Assembly (NCBI RefSeq): GCF_000744415.1
Contig: NZ_JQLW01000006.1
Span: forward strand, 248,001 to 312,000
Direction: 5' to 3'
DNA length: 64,000 nt
Source: Ghiorsea bivora
GTDB taxonomy: Bacteria; Pseudomonadota; Zetaproteobacteria; Mariprofundales; Mariprofundaceae
Shown: in pieces, positions 36,846 to 46,358 of the stretch
How positions within the stretch are numbered: position 1 is the first letter of the stretch
Layout of the letters: every line of letters starts with the position of its first letter
The notes under the pieces: generated by a model
Seen by the model: only the letters and a program-made list of their open reading frames with translations
Database searches by the model: none
Told to the model about the DNA's origin: nothing
Made by a program: the position numbers and the translations under genes

Positions 36846-37727
36846 ATGGCAAATTCAGAACAAGAACAACTACCTGCAACCTTTGACCCTAAGAATACTG
36901 CGTTAACCCCTTATCAGCGTGGTGAACTATCACCTTTGGATATGTGGTATCGCGAACTTAGGCAAATTCCCAAACTCGACAGAGAAGAGGAAGCAAGGCT
37001 GACCCAGAAGTGGACCGAAGAAAAAGACTTGCAAGCAGCGCAAAGTTTATTGCTTGGCAACTTGCATGCTGTTGCAGCTATTGCGCGGGAATATAGACAT
37101 TTTGGACTCCCAGAAATGGACTTAATCCAAGAGGGTACCATTGGTTTGATGAAGGCCATACACCGCTTTGACCCAAGCCGAGGTTTTCGCCTGATGACTT
37201 ATGCATCTTGGTGGGTACGCGCAGCGATTCATGATTATATTTTGAAATCATGGAGTATCGTAAAAATGGGCACCAACAAAATGCAACGTCGTGTTTTTGC
37301 AGGGTTAAAAAAAGCCAAACACGCTATTGCTGCTATTGAAGGGCGTTTGGATGAAGAAGTGGCAAATGAATATGGCATTACAGAACAAGAGTTCCAAAAT
37401 ATTGCCCATTCTTTTTTGCAACGTGATGTATCCTTGGATGCTGAAAGTGAAGAAGGCGGGTCAACCATGGTCATGGCACTTCCTTCTCCAGAGCTTCCTC
37501 CCGAGGAACAAGTGCTCAACGCGGATTGGGCGAGCCATCAACAAGGTTTACTCCACCAAGCCATGCAAGATTTATCTGACCGAGACCGCCTGATTATTCA
37601 ACGCCGCCACCTTTCTGAAGAGCCTGACACCTTAAAAGATCTCGCCGAAGAGCTTGGTATCAGCATTGAGCGTGTGCGCCAACTAGAAGCTAGAGCCATG
37701 AAAAAACTCAAGGTTAGCCTCACATAA
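36846..37727 (+). CDS. rpoH: RNA polymerase sigma-32 factor
   Basis: Heat-shock sigma factor. The 293-aa protein has sigma70 region 1.2/2 (LREYRHFGLPEMDLIQEGTIGLMKAIHRFDPSRGFRLMTYASWWVRAAI-type order, residues about 75-135), the RpoH-box region just after (KMGTNKMQRRVFAGLKK), and region 4 with LGISIERVRQLEARAMKKLK at the C-terminus. These mark RpoH rather than RpoS/RpoD. The ATG at 36846 gives the usual MANSEQ-like start though its ribosome-binding site is weak; a TTG at 36804 is the alternative. Weak initiation may reflect thermal control in the mRNA, as in E. coli (inference). Confidence 0.95.
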   Translation: MANSEQEQLPATFDPKNTALTPYQRGELSPLDMWYRELRQIPKLDREEEARLTQKWTEEKDLQAAQSLLLGNLHAVAAIAREYRHFGLPEMDLIQEGTIGLMKAIHRFDPSRGFRLMTYASWWVRAAIHDYILKSWSIVKMGTNKMQRRVFAGLKKAKHAIAAIEGRLDEEVANEYGITEQEFQNIAHSFLQRDVSLDAESEEGGSTMVMALPSPELPPEEQVLNADWASHQQGLLHQAMQDLSDRDRLIIQRRHLSEEPDTLKDLAEELGISIERVRQLEARAMKKLKVSLT

Positions 37728-37873
37728 AACGACAACCAAAGCTCTTACTTTTAAAGCTACACTGATCAAGTCATATACTTGTCCTTAGCCAACAATATAC
37801 ACCACTCAAGTTGACTACTTATAATATCTACGCTATTTTATGTTATTATAAAGACTTTGTTCGGAGGAAGAAC

Positions 37874-38344
37874 ATGCATTTTTTGTTAAAAACCATCACC
37901 TCCATAACACTCATGCTATTTATGACATCCAACCTTTATGCTACTGTTATTTATAAATGGGTAGATAGTGAAGGTCGGACACATTTCACAGATAATGAAG
38001 CTAATATTCCACTTAAACAAAACAATTATGAAAAGAGAAAGCTAAAAGATACCGCTCCTCCAAAAGAAAAGATTAAGCCCGATGTTGCGAATATTGCATT
38101 AGGCAAAAAGATTTGGGAGTCAACTTGTAGCCAATGTCACTTTATTGGTCCCAACTATGAAAATAGCCAGCTTCGAAAGCTGCCCCAAGACTTACTTAAT
38201 CCAGATATTAGTCTTGAAGACATGACTAAAAAGTTAGCCTTTAGCTTAGATCTCAGGGCAGTTGATATGAACGACATCAAACTTAGCGACACCGAAACAC
38301 AAGCGGTTGCAAAATACATTTTACAGCGCATTACAGCGCAATAG
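37874..38344 (+). CDS. DUF4124-cytochrome c fusion protein
   Basis: A 156-aa exported protein. After a signal peptide (residues 1-24) comes a short DUF4124 domain (VIYKWVDSEGRTHFTDNEANIP), then a lysine/proline linker, then a cytochrome c-like domain with one heme site CSQCH (about residue 85) and a PDISLEDMTKKL helix region. Candidate distal methionines are DMTKK and DMNDIK. The pairing of DUF4124 with a c-type heme domain is not a standard architecture that I know. The start at 37874 is fixed by GGAGGAAG just upstream; the frame is open further but without support. Single gene, convergent with lpdA. Confidence 0.82.
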   Translation: MHFLLKTITSITLMLFMTSNLYATVIYKWVDSEGRTHFTDNEANIPLKQNNYEKRKLKDTAPPKEKIKPDVANIALGKKIWESTCSQCHFIGPNYENSQLRKLPQDLLNPDISLEDMTKKLAFSLDLRAVDMNDIKLSDTETQAVAKYILQRITAQ

Positions 38345-38388
38345 AATATTAAAAACGAACCTTAAATATATCTAAAACAAAAGAACAG

Positions 38389-38405
38389 CAATGAAACCTT
38401 CATTG
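38389..38405 (-). terminator. possible weak terminator of the pyruvate dehydrogenase operon
   Basis: CAATGAA pairs with TTCATTG around a 3-base loop in the gap between lpdA and the convergent cytochrome gene. On the minus strand a T-rich but interrupted stretch follows, so it is a weak candidate only. Confidence 0.3.
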
Positions 38406-38463
38406 TCTCTAAGACAGACAAACAAACACATCCCATTGTGTTCTCTATTAAACCTAAGTCTTT

Positions 38464-40278
38464 TTAAATATGGATAGCTTTACCATCTGAGTCTAAAACA
38501 GACTCATGAATCATTTCAGATAAAGTTGGGTGCGGGAACATATGATGCGCCAATTCCGCTTCCGTGGTTTCCAAGGTTCGAGCAAGTTGCAAGGATACAA
38601 TCAATTCAGTGGCTTCGGCGCCCACAATGTGTGCCCCCAAAAGCTCGCCCGTTTCCGCATCAAAAATGGTTTTAACCATGCCTTCAGTCTCTGCTAAACC
38701 CATAGCTTTACCGTTGGTGCTATACGCCATACGCCCTACTTTGATATCCAAACCTTCTTCTTTGCACTGTTTCTCAGTTTTACCGCATGAACCCACTTGC
38801 GGCTGACAATAGGTACAACCCGGTACATTACCATAATCCACAGGGTGCGGTGTGCCGCCATGAATTGCTTCAACACATACAATGCCTTCATGCGATGCAA
38901 CATGTGCCAATGCAGGCGCACCAATCACATCACCAATAGCATAAATACCAGGGTGGTCGGTGCGGTAATAATCATCAACTTCAATTTGTTGACGTTCAAT
39001 CTTCATAGATGTGTTTTCAGCACCAATATTGTCAGTATTACCTACAACACCCACTGCAACCAAACAAACATCGCCTTCAATGGTTTGTTCTTTATCTTTC
39101 ACGCTATAAGTCACCACTGCTTTACCATCGACATTTTTCGCTGATGAAACCATAGCATTGGTGACGATTTTAATTTTATTTTTCTTAAATGAGCGGGCAA
39201 CCACTTTCGAAATTTCTTCGTCTTCCAATGGTAAGATTTGCGGTGCAGCTTCAATCACCGTCACTTCAGAACCCATCGCTTTGTAGAAGTAGGCAAATTC
39301 CATACCAATGGCACCCGAACCAATCACCACCAAATGTTTAGGCAGCTTGGTTGGCGCTAAAGCTTGTTTATAAGTGATGATGACTTCGTTATCTACATCC
39401 ATGCCTGGGAAAGACCGAGCTCTTGCCCCCGTTGCCACAATCACATGTTTGGCAGTCACTTGTTTGCTATTACCATCTGCATCTTTAACCATTAACTTGT
39501 TGTCGGCTTCAAATGATGCAAAACCTTCGATATGGGTCACTTTGTTTTTCTTAAATAAGAAACCAATACCACCATTTAACTTCGCAGAAATTTTGCGCGA
39601 ACGTGCCACAGCTTTGGTTAAATCAGGTTTAGCTTCTGTGATACCTAAGCCGAGCTCATCACCACTATGCTGAATAACATTGATGATTTCAGCTGTTCTT
39701 AAAAGTGCTTTGGTTGGAATACAACCCCAGTTCAAACAAATACCACCCAAATGGGTAGATTCAATACAAGCAACTTTCAAGCCCAATTGTGCTGCGCGAA
39801 TGGCTGCCACATAACCACCAGGGCCTGCACCAACCACAACCACGTCGTATTCACCATCAGGGTTATATACACCAGCTGGTTTAAGATTTAATGCATGTTC
39901 TTCATCCGCGGAAGGTGCAGCTGCCAATGTTTCTACGACTTCTTGCGGCGTTGCAACAGATGCTGCATCAGCCGATGTTTCAGCAGTTGGCGCTTCACCT
40001 GATAAATTTTCTGGCACATAGTCTGCCGCTATTTCTTCATCATCTTCGGCAATCACTGCAATCGCAGCACCTACAGGAACAAGGTCACCCTCTTTGGCGA
40101 TGATTTTATGCAATATACCTTCATCAATCACTTCCACTTCCATGGTCGCTTTATCGGTTTCAACTTCCAGCATCACTTCGCCAGACTCAAGTGTATCACC
40201 TTCTTTTTTTAGCCAACGGGCAATTTTTCCTTCGGTCATGGTTGGCGATAACTGGGTCATAAATACATCAATTGGCAT
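38464..40278 (-). CDS. lpdA: dihydrolipoamide dehydrogenase (E3) with lipoyl domain
   Basis: E3 of pyruvate dehydrogenase, reoxidising lipoamide with NAD. The 604-aa protein begins with a lipoyl domain (lysine in VETDKATMEV, about residue 43), then an alanine-rich linker, then the flavoprotein: VVVGAGPGGYVAAIRAAQLG (FAD), the redox disulfide GGICLNWGCIPTKALLR (about residue 180), VVIGSGAIGMEFAYFY (NAD) and the C-terminal HMFPHPTLSEMIHE active-site histidine. Lipoyl-E3 fusions are known in several proteobacteria. Its first 75 codons and ribosome-binding region closely match the E2 gene upstream. Confidence 0.96.
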   Translation of the reverse strand: MPIDVFMTQLSPTMTEGKIARWLKKEGDTLESGEVMLEVETDKATMEVEVIDEGILHKIIAKEGDLVPVGAAIAVIAEDDEEIAADYVPENLSGEAPTAETSADAASVATPQEVVETLAAAPSADEEHALNLKPAGVYNPDGEYDVVVVGAGPGGYVAAIRAAQLGLKVACIESTHLGGICLNWGCIPTKALLRTAEIINVIQHSGDELGLGITEAKPDLTKAVARSRKISAKLNGGIGFLFKKNKVTHIEGFASFEADNKLMVKDADGNSKQVTAKHVIVATGARARSFPGMDVDNEVIITYKQALAPTKLPKHLVVIGSGAIGMEFAYFYKAMGSEVTVIEAAPQILPLEDEEISKVVARSFKKNKIKIVTNAMVSSAKNVDGKAVVTYSVKDKEQTIEGDVCLVAVGVVGNTDNIGAENTSMKIERQQIEVDDYYRTDHPGIYAIGDVIGAPALAHVASHEGIVCVEAIHGGTPHPVDYGNVPGCTYCQPQVGSCGKTEKQCKEEGLDIKVGRMAYSTNGKAMGLAETEGMVKTIFDAETGELLGAHIVGAEATELIVSLQLARTLETTEAELAHHMFPHPTLSEMIHESVLDSDGKAIHI

Positions 40279-40318
40279 GGTTTACCTCTTTATGGGTTCA
40301 CCACGAAGAACACGAATA
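40274..40318 (-). repeat. duplicated leader of the lipoyl-domain genes, lpdA copy
   Basis: The bases just upstream of lpdA, including the AGAGGTAAACC ribosome-binding segment and CACCACGAAGAACACGAA (40299-40316), are nearly identical to those upstream of the E2 gene (41688-41732). Confidence 0.8.
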
Positions 40319-40372
40319 ACATGAAGGGTTTACCTTAATGTTTTACTGCCTTAGTGGTGTTTTATTCAATAA

Positions 40373-41692
40373 TTAAATCAATACACTTGCAGGGCATTCG
40401 ATATGTTTTTTCAATGCGTTCAAATATTCAGCACCCACAGCACCATCCACTACGCGATGGTCACAAGATAGGGTTAAGGTCATCATTTTTTTGACAACCG
40501 CTTGTCCATTCTCAGCCACAACACGCTCTTCAGTGCCGCCTACTGCTAAGATTGCACCTTCTGGTGGATTTACAATCGCTTGGAATTGTTTGATGCCATA
40601 CATGCCCAAATTTGAAATGGAGAATGTACCACCTGTATATTCTTCTGGTTTTAATTCGCCAGCGCGCGCTTTACCTGCCAATTCTTTAATTTCATTAGAA
40701 ATATCAACAATACCTTTTTGCTCTGCAAAACGAACAACCGGTGTAATCAAACCACCCTCAATTGCCACAGCAATAGAAATATGTGCATGTTTATGTTGGT
40801 AAGTATGTGAATCAGCCCATGATGCATTTGCCGCAGGCACGTCCACCAATGCTTTAGACACTGCTTTCACGATAAAATCGTTTACGCTTAATTTAAATGC
40901 GCCGTCAGCCGATTCATTGAGTTGCGCGCGCAAATCCATCAATCTATCCATGGCTACATCAATGCTTAAATAGAAGTGTGGAACTTGTTGCTTGGATTCT
41001 GTTAAACGACGGGCAATCGCTTTACGCATCATGCTGTTTTCAATGGCTTCATATTCATCTGCATGGTAAGGCAAAGGCCCTGTTGGAAGCGGACGAATTG
41101 CAGTTGGCACAAAAGCTTGTGAGCCTCCACCCAAACTAATACCACGCTTGGCTGCATTCTCAACATCAGCCTTAACAATACGACCTCTAGGACCAGTACC
41201 TGCAATTGCAGCAAGGTTAACACCTTTCTGTTTCGCCAACCTACGCGCCAAAGGTGAAGCTTTGATACGCTTATCATTCGCAGCACGTTCTACAGCTGCT
41301 GTATCCACTGGCGTTTGTGCTGCTGCCACTTCGCTTGGTGCAGGTACAACACTAGGTCTTGGTTCTGCTTCAACAGCAGCAGGTGTACCGTGTGTTTCAA
41401 CAATAGGCTCTTGCCCACTGCCTTCAGGTTTATAATCCGCAGGCACTTCTTCACCATCTTCGGCAATCACGCCAATGGCTTCTCCCACTTTGACCAACGC
41501 ACCCTCTGGAGCAATAATTTTATGTAATACACCTTCATCAATGACTTCTACTTCCATGGTTGCTTTATCGGTTTCCACCTCAAGCATCACTTCACCAGAT
41601 TCAAGTGTATCACCTTCTTTTTTTAGCCAACGCGCAATTTTACCTTCGGTCATCGTCGGTGATAATTGGGTCATAAAAATATCAATTGGCAT
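40373..41692 (-). CDS. pdhC: pyruvate dehydrogenase E2, dihydrolipoamide acetyltransferase
   Basis: Transfers acetyl groups from lipoyl-lysine to CoA. The 439-aa protein has one lipoyl domain (lysine in VETDKATMEV), a Pro/Ala linker, the peripheral subunit-binding domain (IKASPLARRLAKQKGVNL, about residue 140-175, ending GPRGRIVKADV) and a catalytic domain with SCDHRVVDGAVGAEYL (catalytic histidine and DG) near the C-terminus. Bounded by gaps of 85 and 94 bases to pdhB and lpdA, both holding a repeated leader segment. Confidence 0.95.
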   Translation of the reverse strand: MPIDIFMTQLSPTMTEGKIARWLKKEGDTLESGEVMLEVETDKATMEVEVIDEGVLHKIIAPEGALVKVGEAIGVIAEDGEEVPADYKPEGSGQEPIVETHGTPAAVEAEPRPSVVPAPSEVAAAQTPVDTAAVERAANDKRIKASPLARRLAKQKGVNLAAIAGTGPRGRIVKADVENAAKRGISLGGGSQAFVPTAIRPLPTGPLPYHADEYEAIENSMMRKAIARRLTESKQQVPHFYLSIDVAMDRLMDLRAQLNESADGAFKLSVNDFIVKAVSKALVDVPAANASWADSHTYQHKHAHISIAVAIEGGLITPVVRFAEQKGIVDISNEIKELAGKARAGELKPEEYTGGTFSISNLGMYGIKQFQAIVNPPEGAILAVGGTEERVVAENGQAVVKKMMTLTLSCDHRVVDGAVGAEYLNALKKHIECPASVLI

Positions 41693-41732
41693 GGTTTACC
41701 TCTTTAGGGTTTCACCACGAAGAACACGAAGG
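41688..41732 (-). repeat. duplicated leader of the lipoyl-domain genes, E2 copy
   Basis: The counterpart of 40274-40318, with the same AGAGGTAAACC segment and CACCACGAAGAACACGAA (41713-41730). The similarity continues into both genes through the lipoyl domain. Confidence 0.8.
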
Positions 41733-41777
41733 ATAATACCTTGATGACTTGGTGGTTTAAATCTTTCATCTATCTTA

Positions 41778-42758
41778 TTAGGCTCTATTGCAAACCACAC
41801 GCGCTGCTTCAACAATCTCAGCTACAGATGGTAGTGCATAGTTTTCTAGGTTTGCCGCATATGGCATAGGCACATCTTTACCCGTCACACGTGCTACAGG
41901 CGCATCCAAATCATCAAAACCTTTTTCCATAATACGTGCAGAGATTTCTGCGCCTATACCTGCAAAACGCCAACCTTCTTCAATCACTACAGCGCGGTTG
42001 GTTTTCGCAACCGATGCAAGAATCGTTGCTTCATCCAATGGGCGAATGGTGCGCGGGTCAACCACTTCAGCATCAATACCTTGTTTCGCCAATTCTTCAG
42101 CGGCAAGCAGGGCATAACCTGTCATGCGTGAATGGGCAACAAGTGTTACATCACTACCTACGCGTTTAATATCAGCCTTGCCAAGCGGTACAATATACTC
42201 ACCTTCTGGCACTTCACCAATATCACCGTAGTTTATTTCATTTTCGATAAAAATAACGGTGTCGTTATCACGAATAGATGCCGCCAATAAACCTTTAGCA
42301 TCAGCGGGATTGGATGGCATCACCACTTTTAACCCTGGAATGTTGGCATACCAATTTTCAAAAGCTTGGGAATGTTGCGAACTCACACGAGCTGCCGCAC
42401 CACCAGCCCCTCGAAATACCATAGGGCAATCGTATTGACCGCCAGTCATGTATTTCATTTTCGCTGCAGCATTCACAATTTGATCCGCTGCAAGAATTGC
42501 AAAGTTCCAAGTCATAAACTCAATCACTGGGCGCAAGCCTGCCATAGCAGCCCCCACACCAAGCCCTGCAAAACCCAACTCAGTAATCGGTGTATCAATC
42601 ACACGGCGCGGACCAAATTTATCCAACATTCCTTGGGACACTTTATATGCACCATTGTATTCAGCAACTTCCTCACCCATAAGGAATACGCGCTCATCAC
42701 GCTCCATTTCGTTGCACATTGCTTGATTCAGTGCTTCACGATACGTAATTTTAGCCAT
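41778..42758 (-). CDS. pdhB: pyruvate dehydrogenase E1 beta subunit
   Basis: Half of the heterotetrameric thiamine-diphosphate-dependent E1. The 326-aa protein has the family start [38 protein letters not shown]-type order, with the catalytic glutamate in GEEV, the segment [17 protein letters not shown], and [14 protein letters not shown]-like residues near 120. It starts 2 bases after pdhA ends. The two-subunit E1 is the form common in alphaproteobacteria, Gram-positives and autotrophs, unlike the single-chain AceE of E. coli. Confidence 0.95.
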   Translation of the reverse strand: MAKITYREALNQAMCNEMERDERVFLMGEEVAEYNGAYKVSQGMLDKFGPRRVIDTPITELGFAGLGVGAAMAGLRPVIEFMTWNFAILAADQIVNAAAKMKYMTGGQYDCPMVFRGAGGAAARVSSQHSQAFENWYANIPGLKVVMPSNPADAKGLLAASIRDNDTVIFIENEINYGDIGEVPEGEYIVPLGKADIKRVGSDVTLVAHSRMTGYALLAAEELAKQGIDAEVVDPRTIRPLDEATILASVAKTNRAVVIEEGWRFAGIGAEISARIMEKGFDDLDAPVARVTGKDVPMPYAANLENYALPSVAEIVEAARVVCNRA

Positions 42759-42760
42759 GA

Positions 42761-43816
42761 TTAGCCCACCTGCCTTGGATAAGGATATGCATTGGGAATC
42801 TCATCATTAATAATATCATCCCACAACACGGAAAGGTCGGGTTCAGGTTGTGCTTCTGCAGCTTTAGCAACCGCCACGACCTCTTTCTTAATGTCTTTAT
42901 CTTTTTGTTTGAAGTCTGCTTCTGTTGCCAGCCCCGCTTCAACCATTTGCTTTTGCAAGCGTACGATAGGGTCTCGACCCGAACGCCACTCATCCACTTC
43001 GTCACGCGTACGATAAGTTGCAGGGTCAGACATCGAATGCCCACGATAACGGTAGGTCATCATTTCCACAATCATCGGCCCTTTACCTGAGCGCGCATGT
43101 TCAATGGCCTCTGACATTTTGCGTTCTACTTCCAATACATCCATACCATCGACTTGAATACCAGGCACCTTGAAAGAAATACCACGTTTATAAAGATGTG
43201 TTTCAGCCGATGCACGACTCAGCGAAGTACCCATCGCATATTGATTGTTTTCAATCACAAACACCACAGGCAACTTCCACAATGCAGCCATATTAAATGA
43301 TTCATACACAGCGCCTTGGTTCACGCCACCATCACCCATAATCGTAATCGATACGCGTTTATCATCATTGTATTTACTTGCGAAAGCGAAACCCGTGCCG
43401 ATTGGCACTTGCTCACCCACGATACCATTACCGCCAGCAAAGTTTTTCTCTTTATCGAACATGTGCATGGAGCCGCCTTTGCCGCCCACAATGCCACCTG
43501 CACGACCAAGCAACTCTGCCATAATCGCTGTTGGATTGGAGCCTCGCGCAAGGATATGCCCGTGGTCACGATAACTGGTCATCATATAATCAGTAGGCTC
43601 TGAAGCTTCTTCCATACCTACACACACTGCTTCTTGACCATTACACAAATGGCAAAAGCCACCAATCTTTTTCAATCCATACATTTGCCCAGCTTTTTCT
43701 TCAAAGCGGCGAATATAAAGCATCATATCATGCATGGCATGCAAACGCTCCGCACTATAAAAACGGCCTTCTTGCGTGATACCAGCTTGGTTTTCTTCTT
43801 GATTTTTGGTTGTCAT
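42761..43816 (-). CDS. pdhA: pyruvate dehydrogenase E1 alpha subunit
   Basis: Thiamine-diphosphate-binding half of E1. In the 351-aa sequence I see [23 protein letters not shown], the GG(S)[13 protein letters not shown] segment, the ThDP motif beginning [18 protein letters not shown] and ending [10 protein letters not shown], and the phosphorylation-loop-like [16 protein letters not shown]. First gene of pdhA-pdhB-pdhC-lpdA; GGGG lies upstream of the ATG. The promoter must be in the roughly 480-base gap upstream. Confidence 0.95.
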   Translation of the reverse strand: MTTKNQEENQAGITQEGRFYSAERLHAMHDMMLYIRRFEEKAGQMYGLKKIGGFCHLCNGQEAVCVGMEEASEPTDYMMTSYRDHGHILARGSNPTAIMAELLGRAGGIVGGKGGSMHMFDKEKNFAGGNGIVGEQVPIGTGFAFASKYNDDKRVSITIMGDGGVNQGAVYESFNMAALWKLPVVFVIENNQYAMGTSLSRASAETHLYKRGISFKVPGIQVDGMDVLEVERKMSEAIEHARSGKGPMIVEMMTYRYRGHSMSDPATYRTRDEVDEWRSGRDPIVRLQKQMVEAGLATEADFKQKDKDIKKEVVAVAKAAEAQPEPDLSVLWDDIINDEIPNAYPYPRQVG

Positions 43817-44302
43817 AACATCCCCAATCGTTTCGCTAGAATGCGAACTATGCCCGACTCATATCCCTTCGCAACCATAAAAGACCACAAAGCGTAAAAG
43901 TATCCCTAAAAAAAACTTCTTGCATAGAGACTAAAACCACTTCTTTCACCGATGCTTCACAATACAAAGTTCAAGTAAAAAAAGACTGCAAAAAGAGATT
44001 AATTTTGAGCCTAACCATACACACATACAATCATTTTTATTTATATAATTCAATATGTTACATGATAAAAACTAACCACCAAATTCTACACCATAGCAAA
44101 ATACATCTTTATACGAACCCCTAAACTAACATAGGGCGAACCTAGGGCTAAAAAAGAATGTGAAAAACGAAAAATAAAACGTGAATTGAAGCAATACTAC
44201 GCCGACAAACAAACCATCATATTTTTTTCTTCGACAATCCTTGTGCCACCTAAACAATACAGTGAACCATCTGAACTCAGGTAACGCACTTACAAAACCA
44301 CT
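43817..44302. other. intergenic region upstream of pdhA
   Basis: This 486-base AT-rich stretch should contain the pdhA promoter, but no single sigma70 match stands out. On the plus strand an open stretch at 44135-44284 encodes 49 residues of plausible protein-like composition (AKKECEKRKIKRELKQYYAD within it) but has no ATG or GTG start and no ribosome-binding site; it may be a decayed gene fragment. Nothing else was recognised. Confidence 0.5.
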
Positions 44303-44767
44303 TTACACCTTAATAAACACCGATTCGCCATAGCATGCATGTTCAAACAAGTGTACCACATCTGCATTTAACATGCGGATACAGCCATGAGACACAGGCA
44401 AACCAATTTTATCTTCCTCATTGGTACCATGGATATAAATATACCGTTTTTTTGTATCCACTTTTCCGCGCTTATTCACCCCCGTTTGCACACCTGTCAA
44501 CCAAAGAATACGACTTAATATCCAATCAGCCTTATGATGTGCTGTTTTTTGTGTAAATATACCCTTTGGCTCCCTAGATTCAAAATAGGTATAAACAGGT
44601 AAACCACCCCCTATTTTAGCGCAAATTTGATGTTTACCCAATGGTGTTTGCAAACTATTTTCGATATTCCCCACGCCATTTCTAGCCGTAGAAACAGGGT
44701 AAGCACAAACCACACCCGTTTTACGGTGATGATACAACATTTGTTCGGATACAATAATTTTAATCAT
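44303..44767 (-). CDS. L,D-transpeptidase (YkuD domain)
   Basis: A 154-aa YkuD-fold protein with the catalytic signature YIYIHGTNEEDKIGLPVSHGCIRM (histidine and cysteine, about residues 113-135; shown in two parts as IHGTNEED and SHGCIRM). Such enzymes form 3-3 cross-links in peptidoglycan or attach lipoproteins. No signal peptide is seen, so export route or a cytoplasmic role is unclear. The start at 44767 overlaps the hda-like gene by 8 bases and is preferred over an ATG five codons upstream. Last gene of the ferredoxin-sspB-DUF2066-hda run. Confidence 0.88.
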   Translation of the reverse strand: MIKIIVSEQMLYHHRKTGVVCAYPVSTARNGVGNIENSLQTPLGKHQICAKIGGGLPVYTYFESREPKGIFTQKTAHHKADWILSRILWLTGVQTGVNKRGKVDTKKRYIYIHGTNEEDKIGLPVSHGCIRMLNADVVHLFEHACYGESVFIKV

Positions 44768-45449
44768 GTTCTGCCAACACACGTAATGCTAGGGCAGCAT
44801 TCATTTTAACCTTATGCGCCTTCGAATACGCATCAAGTAACACAAGTGCTCGTAATAATGCATCTAAAGTTCGCGGAACATATTGCAACAACACAGGCAA
44901 CACTGTTTCCTTCATATCCCACTGCATGTGTTGCAACACCGAATCCAAAACACGCTTCAAATCTGCATCATCAGCTGGCGCAGACATTTCTACTTTTTCC
45001 ATCATCAACAAACGGCTGCGTAACTCTGGAGGCATATTCGCCTCGGCACATCGCCAACTGATTAACAATGCCTTATTCATCTCTTTCGCTCTTTCAATTA
45101 AATGGAACACCGCATAAGCAAAGGCAGGCGGCATACCCCCAGAGGGTAAATCCAATATCCAATATGCCTGATGTTCACACTGCTCTAACCATAACTTCAA
45201 TTGATGCACTGAAGACACATCACCTTCATCACAAGCCAACAAAGCAACATGCGGGTTTTCATCCGCCAACGCCTGTAACAGGTGACTTTTACCCGCTACC
45301 GATTCCGAGGTTAACCACAACAATCCACCTTGCACAAACCACAACGCGAGTCGCCCTGATGCTTCCTCAACCTGAGGATGACGCACCCAACTTCCGTAAT
45401 GTTTTTTGATGGGGAGCAGAAGCGCCAACGTTTGCTGTTCACTCACCAC
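44760..45449 (-). CDS. hda: DnaA-related regulatory protein, Hda-like
   Basis: A 229-aa protein resembling Hda, the DnaA paralogue that with the sliding clamp turns off DnaA by promoting ATP hydrolysis. The N-terminus MVSEQQTLALLLP contains a QxxLxLP-like clamp-binding peptide, as in Hda. A P-loop region GGLLWLTSESVAGKSHLLQAL follows, degenerate in the same way as Hda, then WILDLPSG (Walker B-like) and a C-terminal helical part. It follows the DUF2066-like gene directly. The family call is good; the regulatory role is by analogy. Confidence 0.75.
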   Translation of the reverse strand: MVSEQQTLALLLPIKKHYGSWVRHPQVEEASGRLALWFVQGGLLWLTSESVAGKSHLLQALADENPHVALLACDEGDVSSVHQLKLWLEQCEHQAYWILDLPSGGMPPAFAYAVFHLIERAKEMNKALLISWRCAEANMPPELRSRLLMMEKVEMSAPADDADLKRVLDSVLQHMQWDMKETVLPVLLQYVPRTLDALLRALVLLDAYSKAHKVKMNAALALRVLAEHD

Positions 45450-46358
45450 TTACTCAACAAGCCAATCATACAAACTTCCTTCGGGTTGCTTGGTGACCTT
45501 CATACCATAAGCAGCAAACCATGATGGCAACCATGAATCATCACCATCACGTAAAATCAAACGGTATTCCCGACGCTGTTTTTGCAATAATGTTGGCACA
45601 ACACTTTCAACCACTGCCAGCTTCAACAGCGCCTGCTCCAACATCACCTGTGATGCCAGTGCATGCTCTGCTTCTATGCGTAGCAACACAACATTCGACA
45701 CAGAATCAAACTTCATATCATCTTGATAAGCATCACGAATATTTAATAGTACCTGTTTTAAGAATGATTGCAGTTGGTATTCAGTATAAGCTTGCATTGG
45801 AACATCTTTCTCTTCTAGCAAGCTTGCAGAAAAGTCGCCTTGCACATCCACATGCAATTGCAATTCACCATAAACATCGGCAACTGGGGAAAAAGTCAGC
45901 ATTAACTTCCGCCCATTGGCACCCAATGCAAAACCATAAGTATCTGCCATTTCATAAGCTGTATTAAGCAAATCTTTGGCAAGCATATTTCCTTGCTCCG
46001 CAAAACCAACCACATAAACACCCAAGTTCCAATAGGGTTGTTGTTGAATCATTTTGACGCCGCGCTTGCGTAAAAACTTTCGTACCTGATTAGGGTTAAA
46101 CTCTACATTTGCCCCAAAAGACGTGGTTTTGAAACGCAACACCAATGATGTTGCCACAGGCCAAGATTTCGATTTTTCCAATGCATCAAAGGGCACAACC
46201 CGCGCCCATAACACAGGCAATGCAAGTTTGGTCGCTTGCTGAATCGTTAGTTCGGATACACCTTCATCCTGCAGAGATACCAAAAACCTGTCATCTGCCG
46301 CAGCAAACAGCTGCAATGGCACAAGAAAACAAACGAACAAACCAAAAAACAGCCTCAT
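45450..46358 (-). CDS. exported DUF2066-like protein
   Basis: A 302-aa protein with an N-terminal signal peptide (residues 1-20, ending LQLFAAADD). The body fits the DUF2066 family, which in gammaproteobacteria also lies beside hda: an early SELTIQQATKLALPVLWARVV segment, then a KFLRKRGVKM and WNLGVYVVGFAEQ region. Function of the family is unknown. It overlaps the sspB gene by 4 bases and abuts the hda-like gene. The family assignment rests on context and general layout and is tentative. Confidence 0.65.
   Translation of the reverse strand: MRLFFGLFVCFLVPLQLFAAADDRFLVSLQDEGVSELTIQQATKLALPVLWARVVPFDALEKSKSWPVATSLVLRFKTTSFGANVEFNPNQVRKFLRKRGVKMIQQQPYWNLGVYVVGFAEQGNMLAKDLLNTAYEMADTYGFALGANGRKLMLTFSPVADVYGELQLHVDVQGDFSASLLEEKDVPMQAYTEYQLQSFLKQVLLNIRDAYQDDMKFDSVSNVVLLRIEAEHALASQVMLEQALLKLAVVESVVPTLLQKQRREYRLILRDGDDSWLPSWFAAYGMKVTKQPEGSLYDWLVE

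Noticed and set aside
44135-44284. Protein-like open stretch of 49 codons upstream of pdhA
   Set aside because: No ATG or GTG start and no ribosome-binding site. Composition hints at a decayed gene, but no match is recognised; kept only as a note.
44760-45449. Degenerate P-loop in the Hda-like protein as a sign of lost function
   Set aside because: Hda itself has a similarly altered P-loop, so this is expected rather than unusual.
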